From Marinimicrobium sp038419845 (GTDB taxonomy: Bacteria; Pseudomonadota; Gammaproteobacteria; Pseudomonadales; Cellvibrionaceae), in assembly GCF_038419845.1 (NCBI RefSeq), contig NZ_JBCAQT010000009.1:146647-210646 (forward strand): a stretch of 64,000 nucleotides of DNA, in the 5' to 3' direction. A program made the position numbers and the translations under genes. Below the pieces are notes generated by a model. That model was not told the origin of the DNA and ran no database searches. It saw nothing but the letters and a program-made list of their open reading frames with translations. Positions 53,894 to 62,666 of this stretch are shown here, piece after piece; positions within the stretch are counted from its first letter, which is position 1, and every line of letters begins with the position of its first letter.

Positions 53894-54643
53894 ATGAAGC
53901 ATAAAAACAGAAACATTCAGGGTTTGAGTATGGGATTGATGCTGCTTGCCGGCGCAATGGGGCCGCAGGCGCTGGCCGACGACAAGCCCGCCGCCATCAC
54001 GCCGGCCAAGCTGAACGAAAGCTGGGCGGTGGAGTGGTGGGAGCCGCGCCACGAGGAAAAACTCGAAGAAGCCCGGCAGCGGGACATCGATGTGGTCATG
54101 ATCGGTGATTCCATCACTCACGGCTGGGAAGATGCCGGAGCGGAAGTCTGGGACGAGTACTACGCCGAGCGCAATGCCCTCAATCTGGGTTTCAGTGGGG
54201 ATCGCACCGAGAACGTGCTCTGGCGTCTGCAACACGGCGCGGTCGAAGGACTGGAGCCGGAGCTGGTGGTGCTGATGATCGGTACCAATAACACCGGTCA
54301 CCGCGAGGAAAAACCCGAGCATACCGCTCTGGGTGTGGAAACCATCATCGAGGAGTTGCAGGAGCGCCTGCCCGAAGCTCCCATTTTACTGCTCGGCATA
54401 TTCCCGCGCGGCGAGAGTGCCGATGATCCCTTGCGTGAGCTCAATCGCCAGGCCAACAAAAAACTGGAGACGCTCGCCGACGGCGAAGAGGTGGTCTATC
54501 TCAATATCAATGAGCAGTTTCTGGAAGAGGATGGCGACCTGCGCACGCGCCTGATGCCCGACCTCCTGCACCCCAACGCCCGCGGTTACCGCGTCTGGGC
54601 CGAAGCCATGGAGCCGACGTTAAAAGAAATGCTTGGCCGGTAA
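53894..54643 (+). CDS. Exported SGNH/GDSL hydrolase
   Basis: 249 residues from ATG at 53894. A signal peptide ends near PQALA|DD. SGNH blocks are GDSITHGW (Ser), FSGDRTENVLWRL (Gly), IGTNNTGH (Asn) and DLLHPNARGY (His), resembling PAF-acetylhydrolase/acetyl-esterase enzymes. Being exported and placed after a deoxy-sugar cluster, it may remove acetyl or other esters from polysaccharide side chains (inference). Its own short upstream gap of 54 bp suggests co-transcription with the hydrolase gene. Confidence 0.88.
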   Translation: MKHKNRNIQGLSMGLMLLAGAMGPQALADDKPAAITPAKLNESWAVEWWEPRHEEKLEEARQRDIDVVMIGDSITHGWEDAGAEVWDEYYAERNALNLGFSGDRTENVLWRLQHGAVEGLEPELVVLMIGTNNTGHREEKPEHTALGVETIIEELQERLPEAPILLLGIFPRGESADDPLRELNRQANKKLETLADGEEVVYLNINEQFLEEDGDLRTRLMPDLLHPNARGYRVWAEAMEPTLKEMLGR

Positions 54644-54661
54644 TTCTTGAAGGTAGGTGAT

Positions 54662-54811
54662 GGCGGATGCGCTTGACGCTCCGAAACGTCGGACCGATCC
54701 GCCCTACGTGAGCTGCCGTGGTCTGGGTAATGGCGGATGCGCTTGACGCTTATCCGCCCTACGAATACTTCGGAGGTTATGTAGGGCGGATAAGCGTCAA
54801 GCGCATCCGCC
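54662..54811. repeat. REP cluster D
   Basis: Long unit (54662-54707), short unit (54732-54762) and inverted short unit (54781-54811) between the convergent SGNH hydrolase and roxA genes. The last unit ends two bases before the roxA stop codon (minus strand). Confidence 0.92.
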
Positions 54812-54812
54812 A

Positions 54813-55964
54813 TCACCGACCAACGTCATCCAAGCCCACCACCCACAACTTCCCTTCGGCCACCAACTCATCAATCAACGCTAACCCCTCCTCATCGGCG
54901 ACTGCCAAAAGCGCGCCGGACTCCACCTCCAACCGCTCACACAGCCGCTCCGCCAATGCCGGCGCACACTCAAAGTGCTCGCCATCCACAAACAGCAGGC
55001 TCGGTTTTCCCTCCCGATGGTAGTAGGCAAAGCGCGAGGCTGGGTGTCGGTACAGCGTCCCGCCCGGCTCACGCCAGTCGATGGTCTCCTCCGGCGTTTC
55101 GGGCTCCAGATCCGGATACTTGGGCTCGGTCATGTAGTGACCAAACCACTGCGCCAGATTTTCTTCGGTCAGGTGCTCCAGCACCATTTCCCGCAGGCGT
55201 TCGATGGCGGCGGGCGGAATGGCGCCAGGGTTGGAAGCGGGAGCCGGATCGGGGTCGCGGTAGCGCTGGTCGTTGGTCAGTTGGCTGGCGATTTCCTGAG
55301 CCACATCGGTGACCACCTCCGCCTGGCTGGGAGCGCGAAAACCGATGGAGTAGGTGATGCAGTCATCGCCCTCGGCGGTGCCCCAGTGCGCCCAGCCGGG
55401 TGGAATGTAAAGCATGTCGCCCGGTTCCAGCACCCAGTCTTCGGTCGCATCAAAGTCCTGCAGAATATTCAGGGGGGTGCCTTCAATGCGCGGGCTCTGG
55501 CTGTCGCACTCTTGGCCCAGTCGCCAGCGACGTTTACCCGAGCCCTGCAACAGAAACACATCGTAATAATCGAAATGCGGACCGACGCTGCCCTGATCGG
55601 CGGCGTAGCTAACCATGATGTCGTCCAGACGCCAGTCGGGCAGGAAGCGAAAGCACTGCAGCAGCTCCTGGACTTCCGGTACCCACTGATCGACGGCCTG
55701 CACCAGCAGCGTCCAGTGGGACTCGGGCAGCTGAGCGAAGGTCTCTTCGTCAAAAGGACCGGTGCGCAGCTCCCAGGGGGAGCTGCCTTTCTCAAGCACC
55801 AGGCGCGATTCCACCGCTTCTTCCAGCGCCAGTCCCGCCAGTTCGTCGCCATCGAGGGGCGATTCAAAATCGGGGAAGGCGTTGCGAATCAGTAATGGCT
55901 TTTGTTGCCAGTAATCGCGCAGGAAGTCTTTGATGGGCAAGTTGCCCAGGTGGGTCAGAGGCAT
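54813..55964 (-). CDS. roxA: Ribosomal protein uL16 arginine hydroxylase (JmjC-domain oxygenase)
   Basis: 383 residues. The N-terminus MPLTHLGNLPIKDFLRDYWQQKPLLIRNAF is family-typical. Iron ligands are H130 and D132 (GPHFDYYDVFLLQ) and H193 (PPGWAHWG). YcfD/RoxA hydroxylates an arginine of ribosomal protein uL16 using 2-oxoglutarate and oxygen. The C-terminal ~180 residues form the dimerisation and winged-helix parts. It lies upstream of purB in the direction of the chromosome, as ycfD near purB in E. coli. Confidence 0.93.
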   Translation of the reverse strand: MPLTHLGNLPIKDFLRDYWQQKPLLIRNAFPDFESPLDGDELAGLALEEAVESRLVLEKGSSPWELRTGPFDEETFAQLPESHWTLLVQAVDQWVPEVQELLQCFRFLPDWRLDDIMVSYAADQGSVGPHFDYYDVFLLQGSGKRRWRLGQECDSQSPRIEGTPLNILQDFDATEDWVLEPGDMLYIPPGWAHWGTAEGDDCITYSIGFRAPSQAEVVTDVAQEIASQLTNDQRYRDPDPAPASNPGAIPPAAIERLREMVLEHLTEENLAQWFGHYMTEPKYPDLEPETPEETIDWREPGGTLYRHPASRFAYYHREGKPSLLFVDGEHFECAPALAERLCERLEVESGALLAVADEEGLALIDELVAEGKLWVVGLDDVGR

Positions 55965-56003
55965 AGTAGCGGGTCGGTTGGTGTTGGATTATGGCTTCGG
56001 TGT

Positions 56004-56083
56004 GGCGGATGCGCTTACAGCTTATCCGCCCTACATAACCTCCGAAGTATTCGTAGGGCGGATAAGCGTCAAGCGCATCCGCC
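56004..56083. repeat. REP cluster E
   Basis: Short unit (56004-56034) and inverted short unit (56053-56083), between roxA and the purB stop. Simplest cluster in the window. Confidence 0.9.
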
Positions 56084-56094
56084 ACAACCAAAGG

Positions 56095-57477
56095 TCAAAT
56101 ATTCTTCGCCTGCTCTTCGGCATTGCCAATGTAATTGGCCGGCGTCAGGGCGCGCATGGCGGCCTTGGCATCTTCGGGAATATCCAGGCTGTCGACAAAG
56201 TCGTTGAGCACCTGCTGATTGATGGTCTGCCCGCGGGTCAGGGCCTTGAGCTTCTCATAGGGCTCCTCGACCTGGTAGCGGCGCATGATGGTCTGGATCG
56301 GCTCGGCCAGTACTTCCCAGGCGTTGTCCAGATCCTGAGCCAGACGGGCGCGGTTGATTTCCAGTTTGCCGATGCCTTTGAGGGTGGAGGCGTAGGCGAT
56401 AAAGCTGTAACCAAAGCCCACACCCATATTGCGCAGGGCGGTGGAGTCGGTCAGGTCGCGCTGCCAGCGCGAGATGGGCAGCTTCTGCGCCAGATGGGTG
56501 AAGATGGCGTTGGCCAGCCCCAGATTGCCCTCGGAGTTTTCAAAGTCGATGGGATTGACCTTGTGGGGCATGGTGGAGGACCCCACCTCACCGGCAATGG
56601 TTTTCTGCTTGAAATAGCCCAGGGAGATGTAGCCCCAGACATCGCGATCGAAATCGATCAGGATGTTGTTGAAGCGGGCAATGGCATCGAACAGCTCGGC
56701 AATATAGTCGTGCGGCTCGATCTGGGTGGTGTAGGGGTTCCAGCTCAGCCCCAGACCCTCGACAAACGTCTGGGCATTGGCGGCCCAGTCCAGGCCGGGG
56801 TAGGTGGCCAGGTGCGCATTGTAGTTGCCCACGGCGCCGTTGATTTTGCCCAGCAGTTCGACCTGCTCGATCTGCCGGACCTGCCGGCGCAGGCGCGCAA
56901 CCACATTGGCCAGCTCCTTGCCCACGGTAGTGGGCGAGGCGGTCTGGCCGTGGGTGCGCGAGAGCATGGGGTCGGCGGCGTAGTCGTGCGCCAGCTTGGC
57001 AATGGCGTCGACAATCTGCCCGGCCTGGCCGAGCAGCTGCTCGCGGCCGGCCTTGAGCATCAGCGCGTGGGACAGGTTGTTGATGTCTTCGCTGGTGCAG
57101 GCGAAGTGCACGTACTCGAGCACCGCCTCCAGCTCTTTGTTGCCGGCAAACTGCTTTTTCAGAAAGTATTCCACGGCCTTGACGTCGTGGTTGGTGGTGC
57201 GCTCGATGTCCTTGATCTGCTGTGCCTGGGCTTCATCGAAGTCGGCGACGATGGCATCGAGCTGCTTGTGTGTCTCGGCGCTGAACTTGGGTACCTCGGC
57301 AATACCCGGATGCTCGCTCAGGCGCTGGAGCCAGCGCACTTCCACCGCCACCCGGCAGTGAATCAGGCCGAATTCGCTGAACACGGCGCGCAGCTCGGAG
57401 GTTTTGGTGCCGTAGCGGCCGTCGATGGGGGAAACAGCGTTCAGGGGAGTCAGTTGCTCAAAGGTTGCGGATGCCAT
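56095..57477 (-). CDS. purB: Adenylosuccinate lyase
   Basis: 460 residues from ATG at 57477 (MASATFEQLTPLNAVSPIDGRYG); a start six codons upstream is less likely. It cleaves SAICAR and adenylosuccinate in purine synthesis. Conserved segments are EDINNLSHALML, MLSRTHGQTASPTTVG and the flexible catalytic loop GEVGSSTMPHKVNPIDFENSEG. Length and the long loop fit the gammaproteobacterial PurB type. It precedes hflD-mnmA-nudJ on the minus strand in the usual neighbourhood, though separated from hflD by a REP cluster. Confidence 0.97.
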   Translation of the reverse strand: MASATFEQLTPLNAVSPIDGRYGTKTSELRAVFSEFGLIHCRVAVEVRWLQRLSEHPGIAEVPKFSAETHKQLDAIVADFDEAQAQQIKDIERTTNHDVKAVEYFLKKQFAGNKELEAVLEYVHFACTSEDINNLSHALMLKAGREQLLGQAGQIVDAIAKLAHDYAADPMLSRTHGQTASPTTVGKELANVVARLRRQVRQIEQVELLGKINGAVGNYNAHLATYPGLDWAANAQTFVEGLGLSWNPYTTQIEPHDYIAELFDAIARFNNILIDFDRDVWGYISLGYFKQKTIAGEVGSSTMPHKVNPIDFENSEGNLGLANAIFTHLAQKLPISRWQRDLTDSTALRNMGVGFGYSFIAYASTLKGIGKLEINRARLAQDLDNAWEVLAEPIQTIMRRYQVEEPYEKLKALTRGQTINQQVLNDFVDSLDIPEDAKAAMRALTPANYIGNAEEQAKNI

Positions 57478-57574
57478 GAGTTGTCTCTTGCACAAGTGGG
57501 TTCAGACGGGAGTTTAAGGGCCGGCATTGTACCGGAAATCGGGCGTTTTTGCGCGCCGGATGCGGCATGGTATC

Positions 57575-57733
57575 GGCGGATGCGCTTGACGCTTATCCGC
57601 CCTACAGGTACTCCAGAGTTCATCGTAGGGCGGATAAGCGTCAAGCGCATCCGCCATAACCGCCATAACCAAAGGCCGGATCGGTCAGACGCCTCGGAGC
57701 CCGTAGGGCGGATAAGCCTAAGGCGCATCCGCC
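57575..57733. repeat. REP cluster F
   Basis: Short unit (57575-57605), inverted short unit (57625-57655), a decayed long-unit fragment (57674-57700) and an inverted short unit (57703-57733), in the purB-hflD gap. It ends 10 bp from the hflD stop. Confidence 0.9.
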
Positions 57734-57743
57734 ACAACCAGAC

Positions 57744-58382
57744 TCAATGCAACTCCGCCTTGGCCTCCCGCAGGAGCCGATCGACCGTCGCGGCAATCTG
57801 CTTGCGCCGGAACAACAACTGCCAGCGGGTGCCCCCCACCTGCCGCCAGAGGGTGGCAGCGCGAATCCCCGCCAGCAGCAGGGCGCGGACCTGGTTGGCG
57901 ATGCGGGCCTGCTGGAGGTAGCCCTGATCGCCCGTCACCTGGATACGAAAGCGGAAGGTGCTGATGGTTTCCTTGTACAGGTCTCCCAGGTTGCCGATCA
58001 CATTTTCGTGGGTGCTGGAAAAGTGCTCGGCCTGGCGGGCGGCCTGCTTCAGGCGGCTGCCCAGCGCGCCCATCATGTCTTTGCGGGCACGCAGTTTTCT
58101 CTGCAGGTGGACCACGCCCAGGCTGTAGCGCAGGGCGTCCCGGTGGCGCTGGTTGCCGGGCTCCAGGGTGGCCTGCAGAATCTCCAGGCCCGGGATCAGG
58201 TGGACGAGTGTGCCGCCATACACCGCGCGGGTGTCGGGCGGGTCGATCGCAAACAGGCTCTCGATGCTGCAGCGATAGGCGTCGGCCGGTACATAGCCGG
58301 TTTTGGCCAGTTGTTCCACCAGTCCCGCGGCCTGAAAAATGCCGGCCAGGGCGATGGTGATGTCTTCCAGTTTCTTGTTCAC
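57744..58382 (-). CDS. hflD: High-frequency-lysogenisation protein HflD
   Basis: 212 residues with a GTG start overlapping the mnmA stop. Helical protein with segments ITIALAGIFQAAGLVEQLAKTGY, YSLGVVHLQRKL and LLLAGIRAATLWRQVGG, matching HflD/YcfC. In E. coli it binds phage lambda CII and lies between mnmA and purB, exactly as here. Its normal cellular role is unknown. Confidence 0.95.
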   Translation of the reverse strand: MNKKLEDITIALAGIFQAAGLVEQLAKTGYVPADAYRCSIESLFAIDPPDTRAVYGGTLVHLIPGLEILQATLEPGNQRHRDALRYSLGVVHLQRKLRARKDMMGALGSRLKQAARQAEHFSSTHENVIGNLGDLYKETISTFRFRIQVTGDQGYLQQARIANQVRALLLAGIRAATLWRQVGGTRWQLLFRRKQIAATVDRLLREAKAELH

Positions 58383-59491
58383 GATGCGGTGGGGTCCTCT
58401 TGTTTGTGTGCCTGCTCAATCACGGCGCCACCTAAACAGATATCGTCCTGATAGAAAACCACCGACTGGCCAGGAGTGACCGCGCGCTGGGGTTGATCAA
58501 AATCGACCCGGACCCGGTCGCCCTCGACTCGCACCTGGCAATCCTGATCGGGCTGGCGGTAGCGGGTCTTGGCCCGACAGCGGAAGCCACTGGCGGGCGG
58601 CGTGCCGTTGATCCAGTGGGCCTGGCTGGCTTCCAGGCTGTCGCTGTATAGCAGGGGGTGGTCGCCCTGGACGGCGATCAGGACATTGCGCTCCAGGTCT
58701 TTCTGGGCGACGAACCAGGGGGCCTCGCTGGCGCCGGGCACGCCGCCGATGCCCAGGCCCTGGCGCTGGCCGATGGTGTAGTACATCAGGCCGCTGTGCT
58801 CGCCGATGACCTGGCCTTCGGGGGTCTGGATCTGGCCCGGCTGGGCGGGCAGGTACTGTTGCAGAAAGTCCTTGAAGCGGCGTTCGCCAATGAAGCAGAT
58901 GCCGGTGCTGTCTTTTTTCTTGGCGGTGACCAGGCCGTGCTCTTCGGCGATGCGGCGCACGTCGGGTTTTTCCATCTCGCCCAGGGGGAAGAGGCTGCGG
59001 GCGAATTCGGCTTCGCCCACGGCGTGCAGGAAGTAGCTCTGGTCTTTGTTGGGGTCGAGGCCTTTGAGCAGCAGGGTCTGGCCGTCCCGGTCGGCCCGGC
59101 GCACGTAGTGGCCGGTGGCGATGAGTTCGCCCCCGAGCATTTCGGCGTATTCGATGAAGACTTTGAATTTGATTTCCCGGTTGCACAGGATGTCGGGGTT
59201 GGGGGTGCGCCCGGCCTGGTATTCGGCCAGGAAGTGTTCGAAGACGTTGTCCCAGTATTCGGCGGCGAAGTTGGCCGTGTGCAGTTTGATGCCAAGACGG
59301 TCGCAGACGCGTTGGGCGTCTTGGAGGTCGTCTTTGGCGGTGCAGTAGTCGGTGCCGTCGTCTTCGTCCCAGTTTTTCATGAACAGGCCTTCGACCTGAT
59401 AGCCCTGCTGTTGCAGGATCAGGGCGGTAACGGACGAGTCGACGCCGCCGGACATGCCGACGATGACGCTGGGTTTGCTGGTTGTTGCCAT
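58379..59491 (-). CDS. mnmA: tRNA-specific 2-thiouridylase MnmA
   Basis: 370 residues from ATG at 59491. The PP-loop is VIVGMSGGVDSSVTAL; the active cysteines are C103 (DILCNREIKF) and C199 (DSTGICFIGER). It inserts sulfur into U34 of tRNA-Lys, -Glu and -Gln. The downstream hflD gene overlaps it by 4 bp. The upstream gap to nudJ holds an inverted-repeat element and a family 2 palindrome. Confidence 0.97.
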   Translation of the reverse strand: MATTSKPSVIVGMSGGVDSSVTALILQQQGYQVEGLFMKNWDEDDGTDYCTAKDDLQDAQRVCDRLGIKLHTANFAAEYWDNVFEHFLAEYQAGRTPNPDILCNREIKFKVFIEYAEMLGGELIATGHYVRRADRDGQTLLLKGLDPNKDQSYFLHAVGEAEFARSLFPLGEMEKPDVRRIAEEHGLVTAKKKDSTGICFIGERRFKDFLQQYLPAQPGQIQTPEGQVIGEHSGLMYYTIGQRQGLGIGGVPGASEAPWFVAQKDLERNVLIAVQGDHPLLYSDSLEASQAHWINGTPPASGFRCRAKTRYRQPDQDCQVRVEGDRVRVDFDQPQRAVTPGQSVVFYQDDICLGGAVIEQAHKQEDPTAS

Positions 59492-59556
59492 ATTAAAGTC
59501 ACGTGAGGCGGTGAAGTGAGGTAGCGCCAAAGACCGGTATCTTTAGCTTCAGGTCC

Positions 59557-59668
59557 GGCCCGATTTCAGGCAGGGCTTTCCAGGACACGCTGTGAATACG
59601 TCCCTGTAAGCTCGAGAGCGCTAGTCCCACGGCTCACGGTCCTGGAAAGCCCTGCCTGAAGCCGGGCC
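59557..59668. repeat. 112-bp foldback element between nudJ and mnmA
   Basis: A left arm (59557-59585, starting GGCCCGATTTCAGGCAGGGC) pairs with a right arm (59640-59668) in 27 of 29 positions. The intervening 54 bp contain no reading frame of interest. It differs from both palindrome families nearby. A mobile or structural element is likely; no target duplication is evident. Confidence 0.75.
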
Positions 59669-59687
59669 TATGCACGTTGTACGAACT

Positions 59688-59708
59688 GTAGGGTGGGCTC
59701 CGCCCACC
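59688..59708. repeat. Palindromic repeat, family 2, single unit
   Basis: GTAGGGTGGGCTCCGCCCACC-type unit, the same as those at 3.8 kb and 63.9 kb. It is 20 bp beyond the foldback element and 40 bp from the nudJ stop. Confidence 0.85.
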
Positions 59709-59747
59709 ATCGACCGACCTGGCCACTATCCCGAACAACTGCGTATT

Positions 59748-60194
59748 CTACTGATACGAGCGCAATAGCTCCAGCGGGTAGCGTTTGCCGTCCAGAAAGT
59801 CGTCCACGGCCTGCAGGACCATGGGGCTGCGCCATTCGCTCTCCCGGGCGAGCAGCTCATCCCGCGTGAGCCAGCGCGGTTCGATGATGCCCTCGTCCAG
59901 GGGGCGCTGGGGGTGTTCTTCGACGGCTTCAGCGGCGAAGGTGTGGCGCAGGTAGGTGACGCCGTTGGCGGGTGCCCGGTAGAGGCCGATGCCCAGCAGG
60001 GCGGTGGGGCGGACCTGCCAGCGGGTCTCTTCCAGGGTTTCGCGCACGGCGGCGTCGGTCAGGCTCTCGTTGGGTTCCAGGTGGCCGGCGGGCTGGTTGT
60101 AGACCCGGCGGCCTTCGGCTTCTTCATAGACGAACAGGAAGCGGCCGTTGCGTTCGACGACGGTGGCGACGGTGACGTGGGGTGCCCAGCTCAT
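59748..60194 (-). CDS. nudJ: NUDIX hydrolase, NudJ-like phosphatase
   Basis: 148 residues. The Nudix box is GHLEPNESLTDAAVRETLEETRW (Arg replaces the last Gly), with the N-terminal WAPHVTVATVVERNGRFLFVYE. E. coli NudJ dephosphorylates nucleotide tri-/diphosphates and HMP-PP. It heads the nudJ-mnmA-hflD-purB string conserved in gammaproteobacteria and reads in the same direction. Confidence 0.92.
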   Translation of the reverse strand: MSWAPHVTVATVVERNGRFLFVYEEAEGRRVYNQPAGHLEPNESLTDAAVRETLEETRWQVRPTALLGIGLYRAPANGVTYLRHTFAAEAVEEHPQRPLDEGIIEPRWLTRDELLARESEWRSPMVLQAVDDFLDGKRYPLELLRSYQ

Positions 60195-60526
60195 GGATGA
60201 CCTCGATGATGGTTTGATGGGGTGCTACAGCACACTGGCCGGGTCGAATGTTACCGAATCCCGGCGGCTCTGTCCGCCGTGTTGCGGGGCGGGCGTTTGG
60301 GGCGGTGTTTCGTTTGCGCCTACCCGCAATCTCTGGCAAGGTTGATGCCCTGTGAACGGCCGCGCTCCGGTGCGGCGGAAAAATATTGCAATTGACGCCA
60401 GAATGAGCAAAATTGCGCTCCTTTCTCTCTCGCAAACAGAACGCAACCTCACCGCGAGCCGGTGATGGTGGTGTTTCCGGGCCCGGCCCGGTTCTTGCCA
60501 ATACATTTAAGGGGTAGGTTGAAGCA
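60195..60526. other. Upstream region of speA
   Basis: 332 bp between divergent nudJ and speA. It contains a palindrome GTGCTacAGCAC (60222-60233) and an AT-rich part around 60385-60415 with TTGACG but no good -10 partner. AGGGG precedes the TTG start of speA. No gene seen. Confidence 0.45.
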
Positions 60527-62449
60527 TTGACTAATTCCAGTGAAGCCCGGACCTGGTCCGCTCGCCAGTCCGCTGAACTCTACGGTGTAGAGGAGTGGGG
60601 TGGAGGTTATTTTGGGGTCTCTCCCGAGGGGGAGGTGGTGGTTCGCTCGCCCAGCAACGGTCAGACCGGGGCGTCCGTCTCGCTGATGGACATTGCCCGG
60701 GGCTTACAGCAGCGGGGGCTGGAAATGCCCATCCTGTTGCGGCTGGAGAATCTGGTCGACAGCCGCCTGAGCATTCTCAATGAGTCTTTCGCCGAGGCGA
60801 TTGAAACCACCGGTTACCAGAACGTCTATCGCGGTGCGTTTCCGATCAAGGTGAACCAGCAGAGCCATATCGTGGCGGAGATTGCCCGTTTTGGTGAGCG
60901 CTATAACCACGGGCTGGAGGCCGGCAGTAAGGCCGAGCTGATGATCGCCCTCTCGACGCTCCAGAACCGCGAGAGCCTGATCATCTGCAACGGTTACAAG
61001 GACGCCGAGTTCATTGATCTGGGGCTGCAGGCCCGCAAGCTGGGCTTCAAGTGTTTTTTTGTGGTGGAAACCCCGGCCGAAGTCCCGCTGATTATCGAGC
61101 GCAGCCGCGCGCTCGGTGTGGATCCGCTGCTGGGCGCGCGCCTGAAACTGTCTACCAAGGTCGAGGGGCACTGGAGTGAAGACAGTGGCGATCGCAGCCT
61201 CTTTGGTCTGACCGCGATCCAGTTGGTGAAGGTGGTGGATCAGTTGCGCGAGCACGACCTGCTGCACTGCTTTCAGTTACTGCACTTTCACCTCGGCTCC
61301 CAGATTCCCAATATCCGCAGCATCCGTGCCGGGGTGTTCGAAGCCTGCCGCTACTATATTGACCTGGTAGAGGAGGGCGCGCCCCTGGGCTACATGGACC
61401 TGGGTGGCGGTCTGGCCATTGACTATGATGGCACCTCCAGCACCAGTGGCCACAGCCGCAACTATTCGGTCCAGGAGTACTGTGTGGACGTGGTCGAGGC
61501 CATTCAGCAGGCGCTGGACCCGCACGAGGTGCCGCATCCGGTGATCGTCACCGAGTCTGGCCGGGCGACGGTCGCGCACACCTCGGTGCTGCTGTTCAAT
61601 GTGCTGGATGTGGGGCATTTCGACCCCAGTCCGCTGCCCGATGCGCTGCCCGAAGGCAGCCACGCCCAGCTGGTGAATCTCTGGCACGCGATCCAGGTGG
61701 TCACGCCGCAGAATCTTCAGGAAAGCTACAACGATGTGACCTACTATCGCGATCAGATTCGCGACATGTTCCATCGGGGTGAAATCAGCCTGCGCCAGCG
61801 CGCCTTTGGGGAAAATGTGTACCTGGCGGGGCTGCAGAAAATTGCCGCGTTGCTGCCGCACCTCAAGCGCATTCCCTCGGAACTGGAAACCCTCCCGCAA
61901 CAGTTGGCGGACATCTATTACGGCAACTTCAGCGTGTTTCAGTCGCTGCCGGACTCCTGGGCCATCGACCAGGTGTTTCCGGTCATGCCCATCCACCGAC
62001 TGAATGAAGAGCCCAACCGGCAGGCAATCATTGCCGATCTGACCTGCGACTGTGACGGCAAGCTGGACCGATTCGCCGGTCCGCAGGGCAACACCGAAAC
62101 CCTGTCGGTGCATCCGGTCAACTCCGGTGAAGAATATTATCTGGGGGTGTTCCTGGTGGGTGCCTATCAGGAGACGCTGGGCGATCTGCACAACCTGTTT
62201 GGTGACACCAACGTCGCCAGTGTGCGCATCAACGCCGAGGGCACCATGGAATTTGTGCATGAACTCCACGGCGACAGCATTGCCGATGTGCTCAGTTACG
62301 TGGAATATGACCCCCAGGCCATGTTCAAACAGTTTCGTTCCACCGCCGAGCAGGCGGTGCGCGACGGGCGCATCACTGTCTCGGACCGGCAGGAGATGCT
62401 CGCCGCCTTTACCGACAGTTTGCGCGGGTATACGTATTTCGAGCGTTGA
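60527..62449 (+). CDS. speA: Biosynthetic arginine decarboxylase
   Basis: 640 residues from a TTG start (no better ATG nearby). It converts arginine to agmatine, the first step to putrescine. The PLP lysine is in YRGAFPIKVNQQ; GLEAGSKAELMIAL, FHLGSQIPNIRSI and DLGGGLAIDYDGTS are conserved. Length and segments match E. coli SpeA. The next gene downstream belongs to the carboxynorspermidine route, so the two may act in one polyamine pathway. Confidence 0.95.
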   Translation: MTNSSEARTWSARQSAELYGVEEWGGGYFGVSPEGEVVVRSPSNGQTGASVSLMDIARGLQQRGLEMPILLRLENLVDSRLSILNESFAEAIETTGYQNVYRGAFPIKVNQQSHIVAEIARFGERYNHGLEAGSKAELMIALSTLQNRESLIICNGYKDAEFIDLGLQARKLGFKCFFVVETPAEVPLIIERSRALGVDPLLGARLKLSTKVEGHWSEDSGDRSLFGLTAIQLVKVVDQLREHDLLHCFQLLHFHLGSQIPNIRSIRAGVFEACRYYIDLVEEGAPLGYMDLGGGLAIDYDGTSSTSGHSRNYSVQEYCVDVVEAIQQALDPHEVPHPVIVTESGRATVAHTSVLLFNVLDVGHFDPSPLPDALPEGSHAQLVNLWHAIQVVTPQNLQESYNDVTYYRDQIRDMFHRGEISLRQRAFGENVYLAGLQKIAALLPHLKRIPSELETLPQQLADIYYGNFSVFQSLPDSWAIDQVFPVMPIHRLNEEPNRQAIIADLTCDCDGKLDRFAGPQGNTETLSVHPVNSGEEYYLGVFLVGAYQETLGDLHNLFGDTNVASVRINAEGTMEFVHELHGDSIADVLSYVEYDPQAMFKQFRSTAEQAVRDGRITVSDRQEMLAAFTDSLRGYTYFER

Positions 62450-62459
62450 GGCGGGTGAC

Positions 62460-62610
62460 GGCGGATGCGCCTTAGGCTCCGAGACGTCGGACCGATCCGC
62501 CCTACAGATCGCCCGACAGGTTCTGCATCGGCGGATGCGCCTTAGGCTTATCCGCCCTACGGGAACTGCCGTGGTATACGTAGGGCGGATAAGCCTAAGG
62601 CGCATCCGCC
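62460..62610. repeat. REP cluster G
   Basis: Long unit (62460-62505), short unit (62530-62560) and inverted short unit (62580-62610) between speA and the carboxynorspermidine synthase gene. It starts 10 bp after the speA stop. Confidence 0.92.
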
Positions 62611-62666
62611 GTCCCCGGTGTCTTCACACCCAACAGATAACTTATTGAACTCAAGGAGCTAAGGCT

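Noticed and set aside
55930..57921. Long plus-strand frame (663 codons) covering purB and neighbouring repeats
   Set aside because: Antisense to purB, with REP sequence inside its frame and no domain recognised; purB is unmistakable on the other strand.
26114..62610. Possible CRISPR array signal from repeated GGCGGATGCGC units
   Set aside because: Units are palindromic, alternate in orientation, occur in groups of two to four between genes and lack uniform unique spacers. They are REP elements, and no cas genes are present.
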